Positions 53,944-63,209 of a stretch of 64,000 nucleotides of DNA are shown piece after piece; the first letter of the stretch is position 1; every line of letters starts with the position of its first letter. The notes under the pieces were generated by a model. It did not search any database and was not told the origin of the DNA. It was given only the letters and a program-made list of their open reading frames with translations. The stretch lies in the NCBI GenBank assembly GCA_963773745.1, contig CAVZCL010000005.1, positions 2,108,001 through 2,172,000 on the forward strand, written 5' to 3'. The DNA comes from UBA5069 sp963773745 (GTDB lineage Bacteria; Chloroflexota; Anaerolineae; Caldilineales; Caldilineaceae). A program made the translations under genes and the position numbers.

Positions 53944-55215
53944 TTAATCAGATGGCCGGTCAATCAAGGCCAGAAGCCGTTCAACACCGTCGGCATCGCT
54001 GCGCACAAGCAACTTCAGCGCACCGGCTGCTTCCGGCATGTGCAGGCGCTGGTCGAGAAGGAGTGTCTGCATTGGCGAAACGCGCCCTAGCCCGGTGCGC
54101 ACGTCTCCCCACTCTGCCACCAGTTCGCCGACATCGAAGACGCCCGCTGTTCCACGCACGTGGACCGAATCCCCCACCCGCACCGCCTGCGGCAACACTG
54201 CCCAACAACCTGCCGGCTGAACATCGACGATAGCGCCGGGGCAATGGCAGGCTGTCCATTCGAGTGAGAAAGAGGCTCGGTCGCCCGGCGCAATCGTATA
54301 CAAGGGACTCAGGACTTCCGCCTCCATGAGATAGATGTCACTCTCCGCGTAATCCAGGTTGGCCACGCGCCCGGCGCCTACCGTCCAGCACTCCACGGTG
54401 GCGCCGCCATCGGGATAGTCGGCGTCGGGATCTACCGCAAAGGTTTCGATAAGAGAGAGGCCGCGCGAACCCTGGCTAAAGGCAACCCAGCCCGCTTGCG
54501 AGTCGATCCCTACCTTTCCAATCTGCCAGAGGTAGTCGGCGCGAAAAAGGCCGTCTACGGTACGCCACTGGGGGTTGTCAGCGTCGCCGAACATCACATT
54601 GAAACCTTGTTCAAAGCGACTTTCAGGGTTTAGCGGTGTCGTGACGCTGCATGTGGGGTCCCACGTCAATGCACCGGAGTCGTCGCGGCGTGATGCGTCC
54701 AACTGCATGACGTCCCAAATACTCCAGCGCTGCACGCGGTCCGAGATGTTGCGAAATCCGAGTTCTACCTTCACTCGGCTCGTGCCGCGCCCAAGCCTAA
54801 AACGGCGCTGAATCTGAATGCCCGTGCGCGTGTCGGGAGGGCTGGCGAGGGTTATCGAGGCTTCTTCGGCGCTACATACGGCTTCATCGACAGTGTAGCG
54901 GCCCGTATCCAGGACAGGGTCAGGCGGCCCATGCCATTGCGTGTCGTCGTCCCAGCCTTGCGGGGCAGGCCATGTTTTGTCGCCACCGTAGTTCTTCCAC
55001 GCATCCATCGAACCGTCGCCCTGGTTCTCCTGTGCCGTAAACAGCTTGCCCGCGAGCGTTGGATCGACGAAGAGAAAGGGGTGATCACCCAGGTCATAGG
55101 CCATGACGCGACCACCTATGTCGGGGACAGCCACAAGGCGCACCACCTCATTGGCCAGCGCAATGGCTTGCCAACCGCGGAACTCAATTCGTTCCAGTGT
55201 TGGCGCGCGGTTCAT
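53944..55215 (-). CDS. DUF4380-type, galactose-mutarotase-fold protein
   Basis: 423 residues, beta-sandwich. VRLVAVPDIGGRVMAYDLGD near the N-terminus and WKNYGGDKTWPAPQGWDDD (about 73-91) fit the DUF4380 family. That family shares the aldose 1-epimerase fold but lacks clear epimerase catalytic residues. Its start overlaps the ATPase stop (ATGA), so it is part of the sugar operon. A role in binding or interconverting the imported sugar is likely. Confidence 0.75.
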   Translation of the reverse strand: MNRAPTLERIEFRGWQAIALANEVVRLVAVPDIGGRVMAYDLGDHPFLFVDPTLAGKLFTAQENQGDGSMDAWKNYGGDKTWPAPQGWDDDTQWHGPPDPVLDTGRYTVDEAVCSAEEASITLASPPDTRTGIQIQRRFRLGRGTSRVKVELGFRNISDRVQRWSIWDVMQLDASRRDDSGALTWDPTCSVTTPLNPESRFEQGFNVMFGDADNPQWRTVDGLFRADYLWQIGKVGIDSQAGWVAFSQGSRGLSLIETFAVDPDADYPDGGATVECWTVGAGRVANLDYAESDIYLMEAEVLSPLYTIAPGDRASFSLEWTACHCPGAIVDVQPAGCWAVLPQAVRVGDSVHVRGTAGVFDVGELVAEWGDVRTGLGRVSPMQTLLLDQRLHMPEAAGALKLLVRSDADGVERLLALIDRPSD

Positions 55216-56783
55216 GCGACTACCGCCTCCGCTCCGGCCGCGGTGGTCGCATAGTCATCGCGCAATCCGGTGGCGTAGGCCATCACCAATTCTTCTGTTG
55301 CTTCGGCACGCGGCAGCACGCCCGTAATGCGTCCCTCATGCATGACGACGATGCGGTGGGCCAATGCCATCACTTCTGGAAGTTCCGATGAAATCAGCAT
55401 AATTCCCATGCCTCGGGCAGCCAGATCGCGCATCAGCCCGTAGATCTCGGCCTTGGCACCAATGTCTACACCGTGTGTCGGCTCATCAAGAATGAGCAAT
55501 TTGGGGTTGGTGGCAAGCCATCGCCCCAGCACCGTCTTCTGCTGGTTGCCGCCGCTCAGGCTGCTGACAGGTGAATCAACGGATGGCATGCGAATATCGA
55601 GGTGGCGCACATAGGTGGCAGCCAATTTGCGCTCCGGGCCGTCGAGCGCCATGCCGCGGCTAATGAAGGGAAGCTGTGCAAGAGAGAGGTTGTGCAGTAT
55701 CTTCATGTTCATGAAGAGGCTCAGTACTTTGCGGTCTTCCTGCACCATCGCGAGGCCAGCCCGAATTGCCTGCTGCGGTGACTTGAAATGCACCGCTTTG
55801 TCTTCCAGCAGCACTTCGCCGGACGTATACGGCTCGGCGCCAAAGAGTGCGCGTGCAACCTCGCTGCGCCCCGCGCCGACCAATCCCGAAAAGGCCACAA
55901 TCTCACCGTGCCGCACTTCAAAGCTGATATCCTTGAAGCGCTCACCACCAAGGGAGCGCACCTCAAGCAGCCGGTCGCCCAATTGCGTCGGCACAGGGGG
56001 CGTAGAGCGATCGAGCCCGCGGCCAACCATCATATTAACGATCTTCTGCTCTGAAGCCTCGGCACGCATTAACGTGCCCACATATTTGCCGTCGCGCAGG
56101 ACGGTGATGCGGTCGGAGATGCGTAGCACCTCCTCAATCTTGTGAGACACATAAATGATCGCGATTCCCTTCGCCTGGAGCAATTCAATGAGCGCAAAGA
56201 GCCGCTCCGATTCACTCTGCGACAGCGACGAGTTCGGCTCATCCATAATAATGAGCCGCGCATTGGCCGAGAGTGCACGTGCAATCTCGATCATTTGCCG
56301 CTGCGAAATGGTAAGGTCCTGCACCCGCGCATAGGGGTCAACATCGAGGTTAATGCGCTGCAACGCCGTACGCGTTTTGTCCTCCAATTCGCGCCAGCGG
56401 ATGATGCCACCGCGCCCGGGCATGCGCCCCATGTACATATTCTCAATGACGGTCAGCGAGGGCATCATCGAGAGTTCCTGATGGATGATTGCAATCCCTG
56501 CGTGAAGCGCCTCTATCGGGCGGGTGAAGTCAACTTCGGCGCCCTCGTACACAACGGATCCCTCATTACGGGGGATAATGCCACCCAGCACCTTGATCAG
56601 AGTGCTTTTACCGGCGCCGTTTTCACCCACGAGTGCATGAACCTCGCCATAACGCAGGTCGAACTTCACCTTGTCCAGTGCATGCACGCCCCCGTAGCGT
56701 TTGGAGACTCCCTCCATGCGCAGGATTTCGCCTGTGGATACGTCGGCGGCCGTAGCCGTCTGCGATATTGTTTGCGCTGCCAT
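55212..56783 (-). CDS. Sugar ABC transporter ATP-binding protein (RbsA/XylG/MglA family)
   Basis: 523 residues, two nucleotide-binding domains. The first has GENGAGKST, LTISQRQM and LIIMDEPNSSL; the second has GLVGAGRSE, LSGGNQQK and LLILDEPTHGVD. A full-length, uninterrupted gene. It follows the binding-protein gene after a hairpin and is coupled to the DUF4380 gene. Confidence 0.92.
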   Translation of the reverse strand: MAAQTISQTATAADVSTGEILRMEGVSKRYGGVHALDKVKFDLRYGEVHALVGENGAGKSTLIKVLGGIIPRNEGSVVYEGAEVDFTRPIEALHAGIAIIHQELSMMPSLTVIENMYMGRMPGRGGIIRWRELEDKTRTALQRINLDVDPYARVQDLTISQRQMIEIARALSANARLIIMDEPNSSLSQSESERLFALIELLQAKGIAIIYVSHKIEEVLRISDRITVLRDGKYVGTLMRAEASEQKIVNMMVGRGLDRSTPPVPTQLGDRLLEVRSLGGERFKDISFEVRHGEIVAFSGLVGAGRSEVARALFGAEPYTSGEVLLEDKAVHFKSPQQAIRAGLAMVQEDRKVLSLFMNMKILHNLSLAQLPFISRGMALDGPERKLAATYVRHLDIRMPSVDSPVSSLSGGNQQKTVLGRWLATNPKLLILDEPTHGVDIGAKAEIYGLMRDLAARGMGIMLISSELPEVMALAHRIVVMHEGRITGVLPRAEATEELVMAYATGLRDDYATTAAGAEAVVA

Positions 56784-56849
56784 GGCTAACCTTATCGATC
56801 TGGAATACCGGACACGTCAACTCGGTGGTCGTGCAAACGGCGGGTACTG

Positions 56850-56880
56850 CCGGAGGCCGTCGGAATGGACCGGCCTCCGG
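56850..56880 (-). terminator. Hairpin between binding-protein and ATPase genes
   Basis: CCGGAGGCCG (56850-56859) pairs perfectly with CGGCCTCCGG (56871-56880). No T-tract. Position directly after a binding-protein gene suggests mRNA stabilisation or partial termination. Confidence 0.55.
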
Positions 56881-56914
56881 GTTGACTACACTGCTGGAAC
56901 GGTTGCGGCCGCAA

Positions 56915-58015
56915 TTACTGAGGGGCGGTCCAGAACTCGTCGATGTTCTCCTGTGTCACAACATCCGAGCGCGTGAGCAGACGTGCGCACTCGGGGGCCT
57001 CACCCGTCATGAGATAGTTGAAAAGGCGCACTGCCGGGTCGTGGCCCTGGGCGAACGGGCCCTGGCCGATTGTGCCGCTGATGACGCCCTTCTTGACGAA
57101 TTCCATGGTCTCATCGACGAAGTCGAAGGAGATCACCTTAACAACACCGGTCTTGCCAGCGTCTTCAACAGCCTTGGCTGCACCGAAAGGGCCGCCGGCC
57201 GTCACGTAAATGCCCGCCAGGTCCGGCTCGGCGGTCATGAAGTCTTGTGCCTGGGTATAGGCAACGTCGCCCTTGTCGGTGTTTTCGACTTCGGCCACGA
57301 TCTCGATGTCGGGGTAGTTGGCGGCGATATAGTCAGTGAAGCCCGTGCGGCGAAGTTCGTGTGCTTCAACAGCGAAGAAGCCGGTGATTACGCCGACTTT
57401 GCCTGCGCCGCCGATGGCTTCGCCCATCGCCTTGCCCGCCGCCTCACCCTGCTTGTAAAGGTCTGCGCCGACAAAGAACATGCGCTTGTTCGGGGACGAA
57501 GTCTCGGAGTTGAAGGTGGCTACCGGCACGCCGGCATCCACTGCTCGATCGATGTAGGAGACCAGGCCTGCATCACCTGCAATGGTGGCGATGGCATCAT
57601 ACTCCTGGGCAAGCGCCGCTTCGACGCCACCGCTGAAGTCATCAGTGGTGTGCGTTTCGCCGGGAACGATCCAGTCCACGGTCGTGTTGTAGGCTGCCAG
57701 TTCTTCGGTGGCCTTCATGGCGCCTTCCTTGACGGGGATCCAGAAGGGATTGTTCTCAAGACCAAGGATGGCGATCTTGAGCGGGCGGTCAGGCATCATG
57801 TCGACGGGAACCACAGCGCCCTCATCAGGAGCCTGGCACGCCGAGTCAAAGGCAGGGGCGGGCCCGCGTTGAACATCAGCGACGACAACCGTATTGGCGG
57901 ATGCCGCCGAGTCGGCCGGTGCGGCGGGCGCGGCGGGCGCAGCGACCGGGGCCACGCAGCCGGCAAGCAGCGCCAACAACGCAAGAAGAGAGACTACGCG
58001 GAGCAGTGACTTCAT
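56915..58015 (-). CDS. Ribose-type sugar-binding lipoprotein
   Basis: 366 residues. The signal peptide ends in LLALLAGC, with an Ala/Pro linker, then type 4 periplasmic binding domain: LKIAILGLENNPFWIPVKEG, DAIATIAGDAG, ATFNSETSSP, FFVGADLYKQGEAAG. ATG 58015 is preceded by AAAGGAG. Gene order permease, binding protein, ATPase is unusual for this family, in which the ATPase normally comes first. Confidence 0.91.
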   Translation of the reverse strand: MKSLLRVVSLLALLALLAGCVAPVAAPAAPAAPADSAASANTVVVADVQRGPAPAFDSACQAPDEGAVVPVDMMPDRPLKIAILGLENNPFWIPVKEGAMKATEELAAYNTTVDWIVPGETHTTDDFSGGVEAALAQEYDAIATIAGDAGLVSYIDRAVDAGVPVATFNSETSSPNKRMFFVGADLYKQGEAAGKAMGEAIGGAGKVGVITGFFAVEAHELRRTGFTDYIAANYPDIEIVAEVENTDKGDVAYTQAQDFMTAEPDLAGIYVTAGGPFGAAKAVEDAGKTGVVKVISFDFVDETMEFVKKGVISGTIGQGPFAQGHDPAVRLFNYLMTGEAPECARLLTRSDVVTQENIDEFWTAPQ

Positions 58016-58154
58016 GGGGTTCGATCTCCTTTTGTAGAACTGGATGGCTGAACCAAACAAACCTTGAGACACGAACAGTGCAGCCGCATGAGCGGTTAGG
58101 ACGCCCAATTCGGTTGCGCCGCAACACACCAGGAATCATGCACGGGCCAGTTTG

Positions 58155-59171
58155 TCAGCGCCTGCTGCGACGCATCTGATCCAGTGCGACGGCCAAAATG
58201 ATGACCACGCCAATTGAGATGGTCTGCATGTAAATGGGGAAGCGCAGGAGCACAAAGGCATTGCGCAACACAGCCATGATAGCTGCGCCGATAATGGAGC
58301 CAATGATGGTACCCTGTCCGCCCGAAAGACTCGCACCGCCAATCACCACTGCCGCAATCACATCCAACTCGCTGCCGGTGCCTGCGTTTGTAGCCGATGT
58401 CCCCAGCAGCCCAGCGGTAATCATGCCGGCGTAGGCGGCTAGCAGGCCCATCATCGCGTACACAAAGAGCTTGACTTTGTTTACGGGCACACCCGAGAGT
58501 CGCGCCGCCTCTTCGTTGCTGCCTATGGCGTAAATCTGTCGGCCCAATACAGTGAAGCGCAGGAAAAGACTAAAAACAACAACCGCCACAACCATCTCGA
58601 TAACCGGGAAGGGGATGCCCGCGATCTGTCCCGAACCCAGAAAGTTTACAGCTGGATCGCGAAAAGGAATGTTGCTCGCCACAGTTCCCGCAAGCCCGGA
58701 GGCAATCAAATAGGCAAGCCCGCGCGCAATACTTAACATGCCGAGCGTTGCAATGAATGGGTTGACCTTGAGCCGTGTGATGACCAGGCCATTCACCGTA
58801 CCCAGCAGGGTGCCGAAACTGAGGCCAATCAGAATCGCTATCCAGGGCGAAACCACCCCCGAAAACATGAGGCGTGCCGCCACCATCGCCGACGCTGCCA
58901 AAACGGATCCCACTGAAAGATCGATCCCACCCGTTACAATGACCATCGTCTGGCCAATGGCCATGATGCCGATAGTCGACATGCCACGCAGGACATTGAA
59001 GATGTTTTCGGTCTTCCAGAAGTAGGGCGACTGAAAGCGCACGACAATGACGAGCACGACGAGTGCCATGAAGACGCCAAACTCTCGCGATTGAAGTATG
59101 CGACGGAACGCGCCGACTGAACGCTGGTTCGATGGTCGCATTTCAGCGCCCGTCGCTGGCTGTACCTGCAT
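58155..59171 (-). CDS. Ribose-type ABC transporter permease (RbsC family)
   Basis: 338 residues, eight to ten helices. It has IVTGGIDLSVGSVLAASAMV, FIATLGMLSIARGLAYL and IYAIGSNEEAARLSGV. GGGGTA precedes ATG 59171. It starts 38 bases behind the GntR-type regulator gene on the same strand, so the two probably share a transcript. Confidence 0.92.
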   Translation of the reverse strand: MQVQPATGAEMRPSNQRSVGAFRRILQSREFGVFMALVVLVIVVRFQSPYFWKTENIFNVLRGMSTIGIMAIGQTMVIVTGGIDLSVGSVLAASAMVAARLMFSGVVSPWIAILIGLSFGTLLGTVNGLVITRLKVNPFIATLGMLSIARGLAYLIASGLAGTVASNIPFRDPAVNFLGSGQIAGIPFPVIEMVVAVVVFSLFLRFTVLGRQIYAIGSNEEAARLSGVPVNKVKLFVYAMMGLLAAYAGMITAGLLGTSATNAGTGSELDVIAAVVIGGASLSGGQGTIIGSIIGAAIMAVLRNAFVLLRFPIYMQTISIGVVIILAVALDQMRRSRR

Positions 59172-59209
59172 CTAAATACCCCTCGGGATTCTTGTGTGCT
59201 GTTGTCTGT

Positions 59210-59938
59210 TCAGACGGATTCGTATCGGGCCGATTCTGGCGTGTCATTGCTTGCAGGCGTGCCATCACCCGCATCTTCTGCAGCCGCTCTCGCTTCAAAG
59301 AGCGCCCATATCAACATCACGTGATCTTGGACAACGCTCGTGATAAGGTCTACGTCGCGGGCTCGTAGCGCAGCCACAATGGGGACATGCGTTTCGGCAA
59401 TGGCCGTCACGCTGCCAAAGTACTGTTTGTGGGTAGCGACCACAAAGCGCTGAATCTGGCTGTAGAGGGGGTCCCACGCACAGACGAGCGAGGCGCTGCC
59501 AGACCATTGGCAAATGCGCCGGTGAAAAAGGAGATCGTGTTCTGTGAGCAAGAAAATGTCATCGCGAGTGCCCGCCTCGCGCATAAGGTCGAGCAGGTGA
59601 TCGAGTTCATCACATTCGGAATCAGTGATGCATTTGGCAGTGCGGTGGGCTGCAAAACCTTCGATGAGCGAGCGAATGGCAAAAACCTCGTACATTTCAT
59701 CGAGCAGCAACGGAGCGACGAAGGTGGCACTGTGCGCTTGGCGCGCCACAAGTCCTTCCCGCTCAAGGCGCTGTAGCGCCTCACGCACCGGCCCTTGGCT
59801 GGTGCCCATTTCGCCGGCGATCTCAAGTTCAACAAGGCGCTTGTCCGGCGGCCATTGGCCGCTAACAATTTGAGCGCGCAGTCTGCTGTAGACTTGGTCA
59901 GCCAATGTTCTGACGCTGCGTCCGGATGTAGGGAGCAC
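59210..59938 (-). CDS. GntR-family regulator (FadR/FCD-like)
   Basis: About 242 residues. An N-terminal winged helix (LADQVYSRLRAQIVSGQWPP, LEIAGEMGTSQGPVREALQR) precedes a helical FCD effector domain with conserved acidic/His metal-site residues (HDLLFHRRI, ETHVPIVAALRARD). Such regulators commonly bind sugar acids. GTG 59938 is a guess; the frame is open to TTG 60046 and no ribosome site is convincing. It probably controls both its own operon and the divergent catabolic genes. Confidence 0.85.
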   Translation of the reverse strand: MLPTSGRSVRTLADQVYSRLRAQIVSGQWPPDKRLVELEIAGEMGTSQGPVREALQRLEREGLVARQAHSATFVAPLLLDEMYEVFAIRSLIEGFAAHRTAKCITDSECDELDHLLDLMREAGTRDDIFLLTEHDLLFHRRICQWSGSASLVCAWDPLYSQIQRFVVATHKQYFGSVTAIAETHVPIVAALRARDVDLITSVVQDHVMLIWALFEARAAAEDAGDGTPASNDTPESARYESV

Positions 59939-60101
59939 GATTACACGCGAGTTCTGCTGGAAATGAGGCTGTTGCGCTGTACAATGGCTGCCAGCAACCA
60001 GGGTCGCGATGCGTATGCTGCCCGCCAAAGCCTCGTTGGATAGCAAGTGATCGTGTTTCGCTCGTGAGCGTCATGGTCGACGAACAGTCACATCGGAGCG
60101 G

Positions 60102-60121
60102 ATTATTGATAATTGATAATT
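60102..60121. promoter_or_regulatory. AT-rich repeated site in the divergent regulatory region
   Basis: ATTGATAAT occurs twice (60105-60113 and 60112-60120), overlapping by two bases, in an otherwise GC-rich gap between the GntR-type gene and the SDR gene. It could be the GntR operator or an UP-like element. The rest of 60047-60332 shows no gene. Confidence 0.4.
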
Positions 60122-60332
60122 CAGGTGGCTTGGTGTAGTTTAAGTGGGTTCCGAACTCCTGTCAACTGGCCACATGGACAGGCTTTCCCATGCCGGCGGT
60201 TACTGACTCGGGGAGCAGCACGGAAAAAGGGCTTCCGCCGCTGCGGGTTGCGATACGGTCAAGCAGGGGTCGCGCAACAGAAGCGCCGAAGCAGCGCGAT
60301 ATTCTCAGGGTAGAACCGATCAGGAGGAGATG

Positions 60333-61124
60333 ATGGGCCGGCTCGACAACAAGGTAGCGCTCATCACCGGCGCAGCGCGCGGCATTGGTCGAGGCATCGC
60401 CCTCGCCTTTGCCCGCGAAGGCGCGGCTGTGGGCGTGTTTGATATGGACGCCAATGCCTGTGCCACTGTCGTCGCGGAGATTGCGGAGAGGTGCGGCAGG
60501 GCACTGGCACTGCCCGGCAATGTCACCAAGTCACACGACGTAGAGGCCGCGGTGGCTGCACTGAGCGCAATGTATGGTCCGGTAAATGTGCTTGTCAACA
60601 ACGCTGCAGTCATGCCAACCGGGCGCCTGCACGAGACGTCACCGGAGGATTTCGACCGCTGCGTTGCCGTCAATTTGCGCGGCGCCTACCTTTGCTCGCG
60701 CGCCGTTATCCCGTACATGCTTGCACAGCGCAGCGGATCGATCATCCATATGGCCAGTGTCACTGGTGTGCTGGGCTATCCGGGGCTTGCGGCATACTCG
60801 GCCACCAAAGGCGCGCTGATCGCCTTGGCCCGCGCCATGTCCACTGATTACGCACGCCTGGGCATACGCGTGAACGCTGTGGCTCCCGGAACGATTGATT
60901 CCCCAATGCTGCACGATTTCATTGCCGCTCAGTCGTCACCGGATGCTTACCGCAAGGCGTATGATGATCTTCACCCTGTTGGACGCATTGGCACAATTGA
61001 TGAGGTGGCGAATGTCTTCCTCTTCCTCGCTTCCGACGAATCCAGTTTTGTCACTGGTGCCAGTTACGCGGTCGATGGCGGTGTCAGCGTCAAGGGTGAA
61101 CAGCCCCAGGACCCACGCGACTAG
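60333..61124 (+). CDS. Short-chain dehydrogenase/reductase
   Basis: 263 residues, classical SDR. It has TGAARGIGRG (cofactor), NNAAVMPTG, SVTGVLGYPGLAAYSATKGAL (Ser-Tyr-Lys) and the C-terminal SFVTGASYAVDGG. An Asp in VFDMDAN suggests NAD preference. ATG 60333 has AGGAGG five bases upstream; another ATG at 60330 is too close. In this context it may oxidise the sugar to a lactone or a 2-keto-3-deoxy acid to a diketo acid. Confidence 0.9.
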   Translation: MGRLDNKVALITGAARGIGRGIALAFAREGAAVGVFDMDANACATVVAEIAERCGRALALPGNVTKSHDVEAAVAALSAMYGPVNVLVNNAAVMPTGRLHETSPEDFDRCVAVNLRGAYLCSRAVIPYMLAQRSGSIIHMASVTGVLGYPGLAAYSATKGALIALARAMSTDYARLGIRVNAVAPGTIDSPMLHDFIAAQSSPDAYRKAYDDLHPVGRIGTIDEVANVFLFLASDESSFVTGASYAVDGGVSVKGEQPQDPRD

Positions 61125-61257
61125 CATAGCGCTGCCAGCGTCAAAGAGGCCCGTGCCTCGCCGTGAAGTGTTGTCAGGCAGCGGTAAGCATACCCAGCAG
61201 TTGCGCGGCACTGCGACTCAGTGACCCTGCGTCAACACAACGACTTCAGGAGCCATG

Positions 61258-62221
61258 ATGGAAATTGCACCCGGCATTCACCGTATTTGCTGTCGCTTTG
61301 GGACGAAACGCATGGTCTACGTTCACTTGCTGGTGGGCGACACGGCTGCGCTCCTCATCGACACAGGCTGCGCCCACAATCCGGCGCAGGAGATTCTGCC
61401 GTATATGGCGCAGATTGGGCTTGACCCCGCGCGCCTGACATGGGTTTGCATCTCCCACTCGGACCTGGACCACCAAGGGGGCAATGCACCCATGCGCGAG
61501 GCCGCGCCTCAGGCGATCTTCTTCTGTCATCGGCTGGATGCACCCTGGGTCTCTGACACGGAAGCGCTGATCCTCGGCCGCTATAGCCAGTTTGAGGCAG
61601 ATCATGCCATTGGCTATGGCGACGCGGGCAAGGCGGGCATTCGCGCCGACTGCCTCAGCACCCCTTTGGACATGACTGTACAAGGTGGAGAAACCCTGCG
61701 CCTGGGCCGAGGCTGGGAAGTGGAGCTGTTGCATACTCCGGGTCACACCTGGGGCCACACAGCTGTATGGGACCCACGCAGCCGGACGCTCATTGCTGGC
61801 GAGGCCTCTATGGGGCGAGCGATTCTGGATGAAGACTGGAATCCAGCCATGCCACCCACATATTGCTACGTAGACACGTACCTCGCGACGCAGGATCGAC
61901 TGCTCGGCATGGGCATCGAACAGCTCGCCTCAGCCCATTGGCCCATGCAAACCGGCGCACAGGTAGCAGAGTTCATTACCCAAAGCCGTGACTATGTGCT
62001 GGAGGTAGAGCGCGCGCTGATCGGCATGGCCTCGCAGGGTGAACCCTTCACTTTGTCGCGAGGCAGTGGAGCAGCTTGCACCAACCCTGGGTCATTGGCC
62101 CTCTGGCACAAGTCAGGAGTTTTGTTACGGCATGCTCGGGAATCTTAACAGCCTGACCCAACGCGGCCGGCTGCGCACAGGCCGTTCCGCCGACAACTTG
62201 ATGACCTGGAGGCTGCCGTGA
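61258..62221 (+). CDS. Metallo-beta-lactamase-fold hydrolase, one frameshift
   Basis: About 320 residues. The metal motif reads SHSDLDHQGG, so the second His of HxHxDH is Asp, as in some other MBL families. LLHTPGHTWGH (about 160-170) and LIAGEA supply further ligands. An indel near 62053-62058 shifts into EAVEQLAPTLGHWPSG and a basic C-terminal helix. The stop TGA then overlaps the next gene's GTG (GTGA), which supports that reading. In the operon it could be the lactonase step. Confidence 0.8.
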
Positions 62222-63140
62222 ATGACCTATCGTACCCAATTGCGCTCGTTCGCTTCTTCCTGCCCGGCAGTGGCGCGCGTGTGGGTGTTCAAGTGGCGGA
62301 TGCTGTCCATGACTTGACGTCAGGCGTGGAATCGGTGGCAGCCTGGCTGAGTGCATCCTGCGGACGTGTCGATGAGGCCATTTCCGACCTGCGCACCATG
62401 GCTGCCGGCGTCCCATCCTTTCCCAGCGAAACCCTGGACAATTCACCCGACCGCGACCTGCCCCATTGGCTACCCCCTGTTGACGTTCAAGATGTGTGGG
62501 CTGCTGGCGTGACCTACCGCGCAGCCGCGCAGCCCGTCAGGAAGAAGCGATTGACGGCGGCGATGTCTACGCACGCGTCTACGTCGCGGCCCGCCCCGAA
62601 CTCTTTTTCAAGGCGCGAGCAACCTGGGTCGTTGGCCCGCGCGACGCGGTCGGCATCCGCCGCGACGCCACATGGAATGTGCCCGAGTCCGAATTAGTGC
62701 TGCTGATAAACCCAGCGGGCGAAGTTGTGGGGTGGACGATTGGCAACGATATGAGCAGCCGCGATATCGAGGGCGAGAACCCGCTCTACCTGCCCCAGGC
62801 CAAGATCTACGAACGTGCTTGTGCACTGGGGCCGCGCGTTGTGCTTGGCCCGCTGCACTCGCAGTGGCCCAGCGTGCCGATAAGTCTTCATGTTGAGCGC
62901 GCGGGAGAAACGGTCTTTGCGGGCGAAACTGCGAGCAGCAACATCCGGCGCACGCCTGCTGAACTGGTCGGCTACCTTACACGCGCGCTGCCCGCGCATG
63001 AAGGAGTTGCACTTTTCACCGGCACCGGGATTGTCCCGCCCGAGCCATTTACGCTGGCCGCGGGCGATCTCATTGCCATCAGGATAGAGGGTGCGGGCGA
63101 ACTCGTGAATCACGTTGTCCAGGTCGGGCGCGACGGCTGA
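62218..63140 (+). CDS. Fumarylacetoacetate hydrolase-family protein, one frameshift
   Basis: About 307 residues. The N-terminal part ends VWAAGVTY. After a missing base at about 62518-62526 the catalytic domain follows: DVYARVYVAARPELFFKA, WTIGNDMSSRDIEGENPLYL (metal site) and FTGTGIVPPE. FAH members next to SDR and enolase-superfamily genes are the 2,4-diketo-3-deoxy-sugar-acid hydrolases of the L-fucose and L-rhamnose diketo-hydrolase routes. GGAGG lies five bases before GTG 62218. Confidence 0.82.
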
Positions 63141-63209
63141 TGTGCACTGGTCAAGGCCTGTTTGCGTCTGCCGGCGCAAAAGGGCGTTTCATAGAAAGCG
63201 ATCCTCCTG

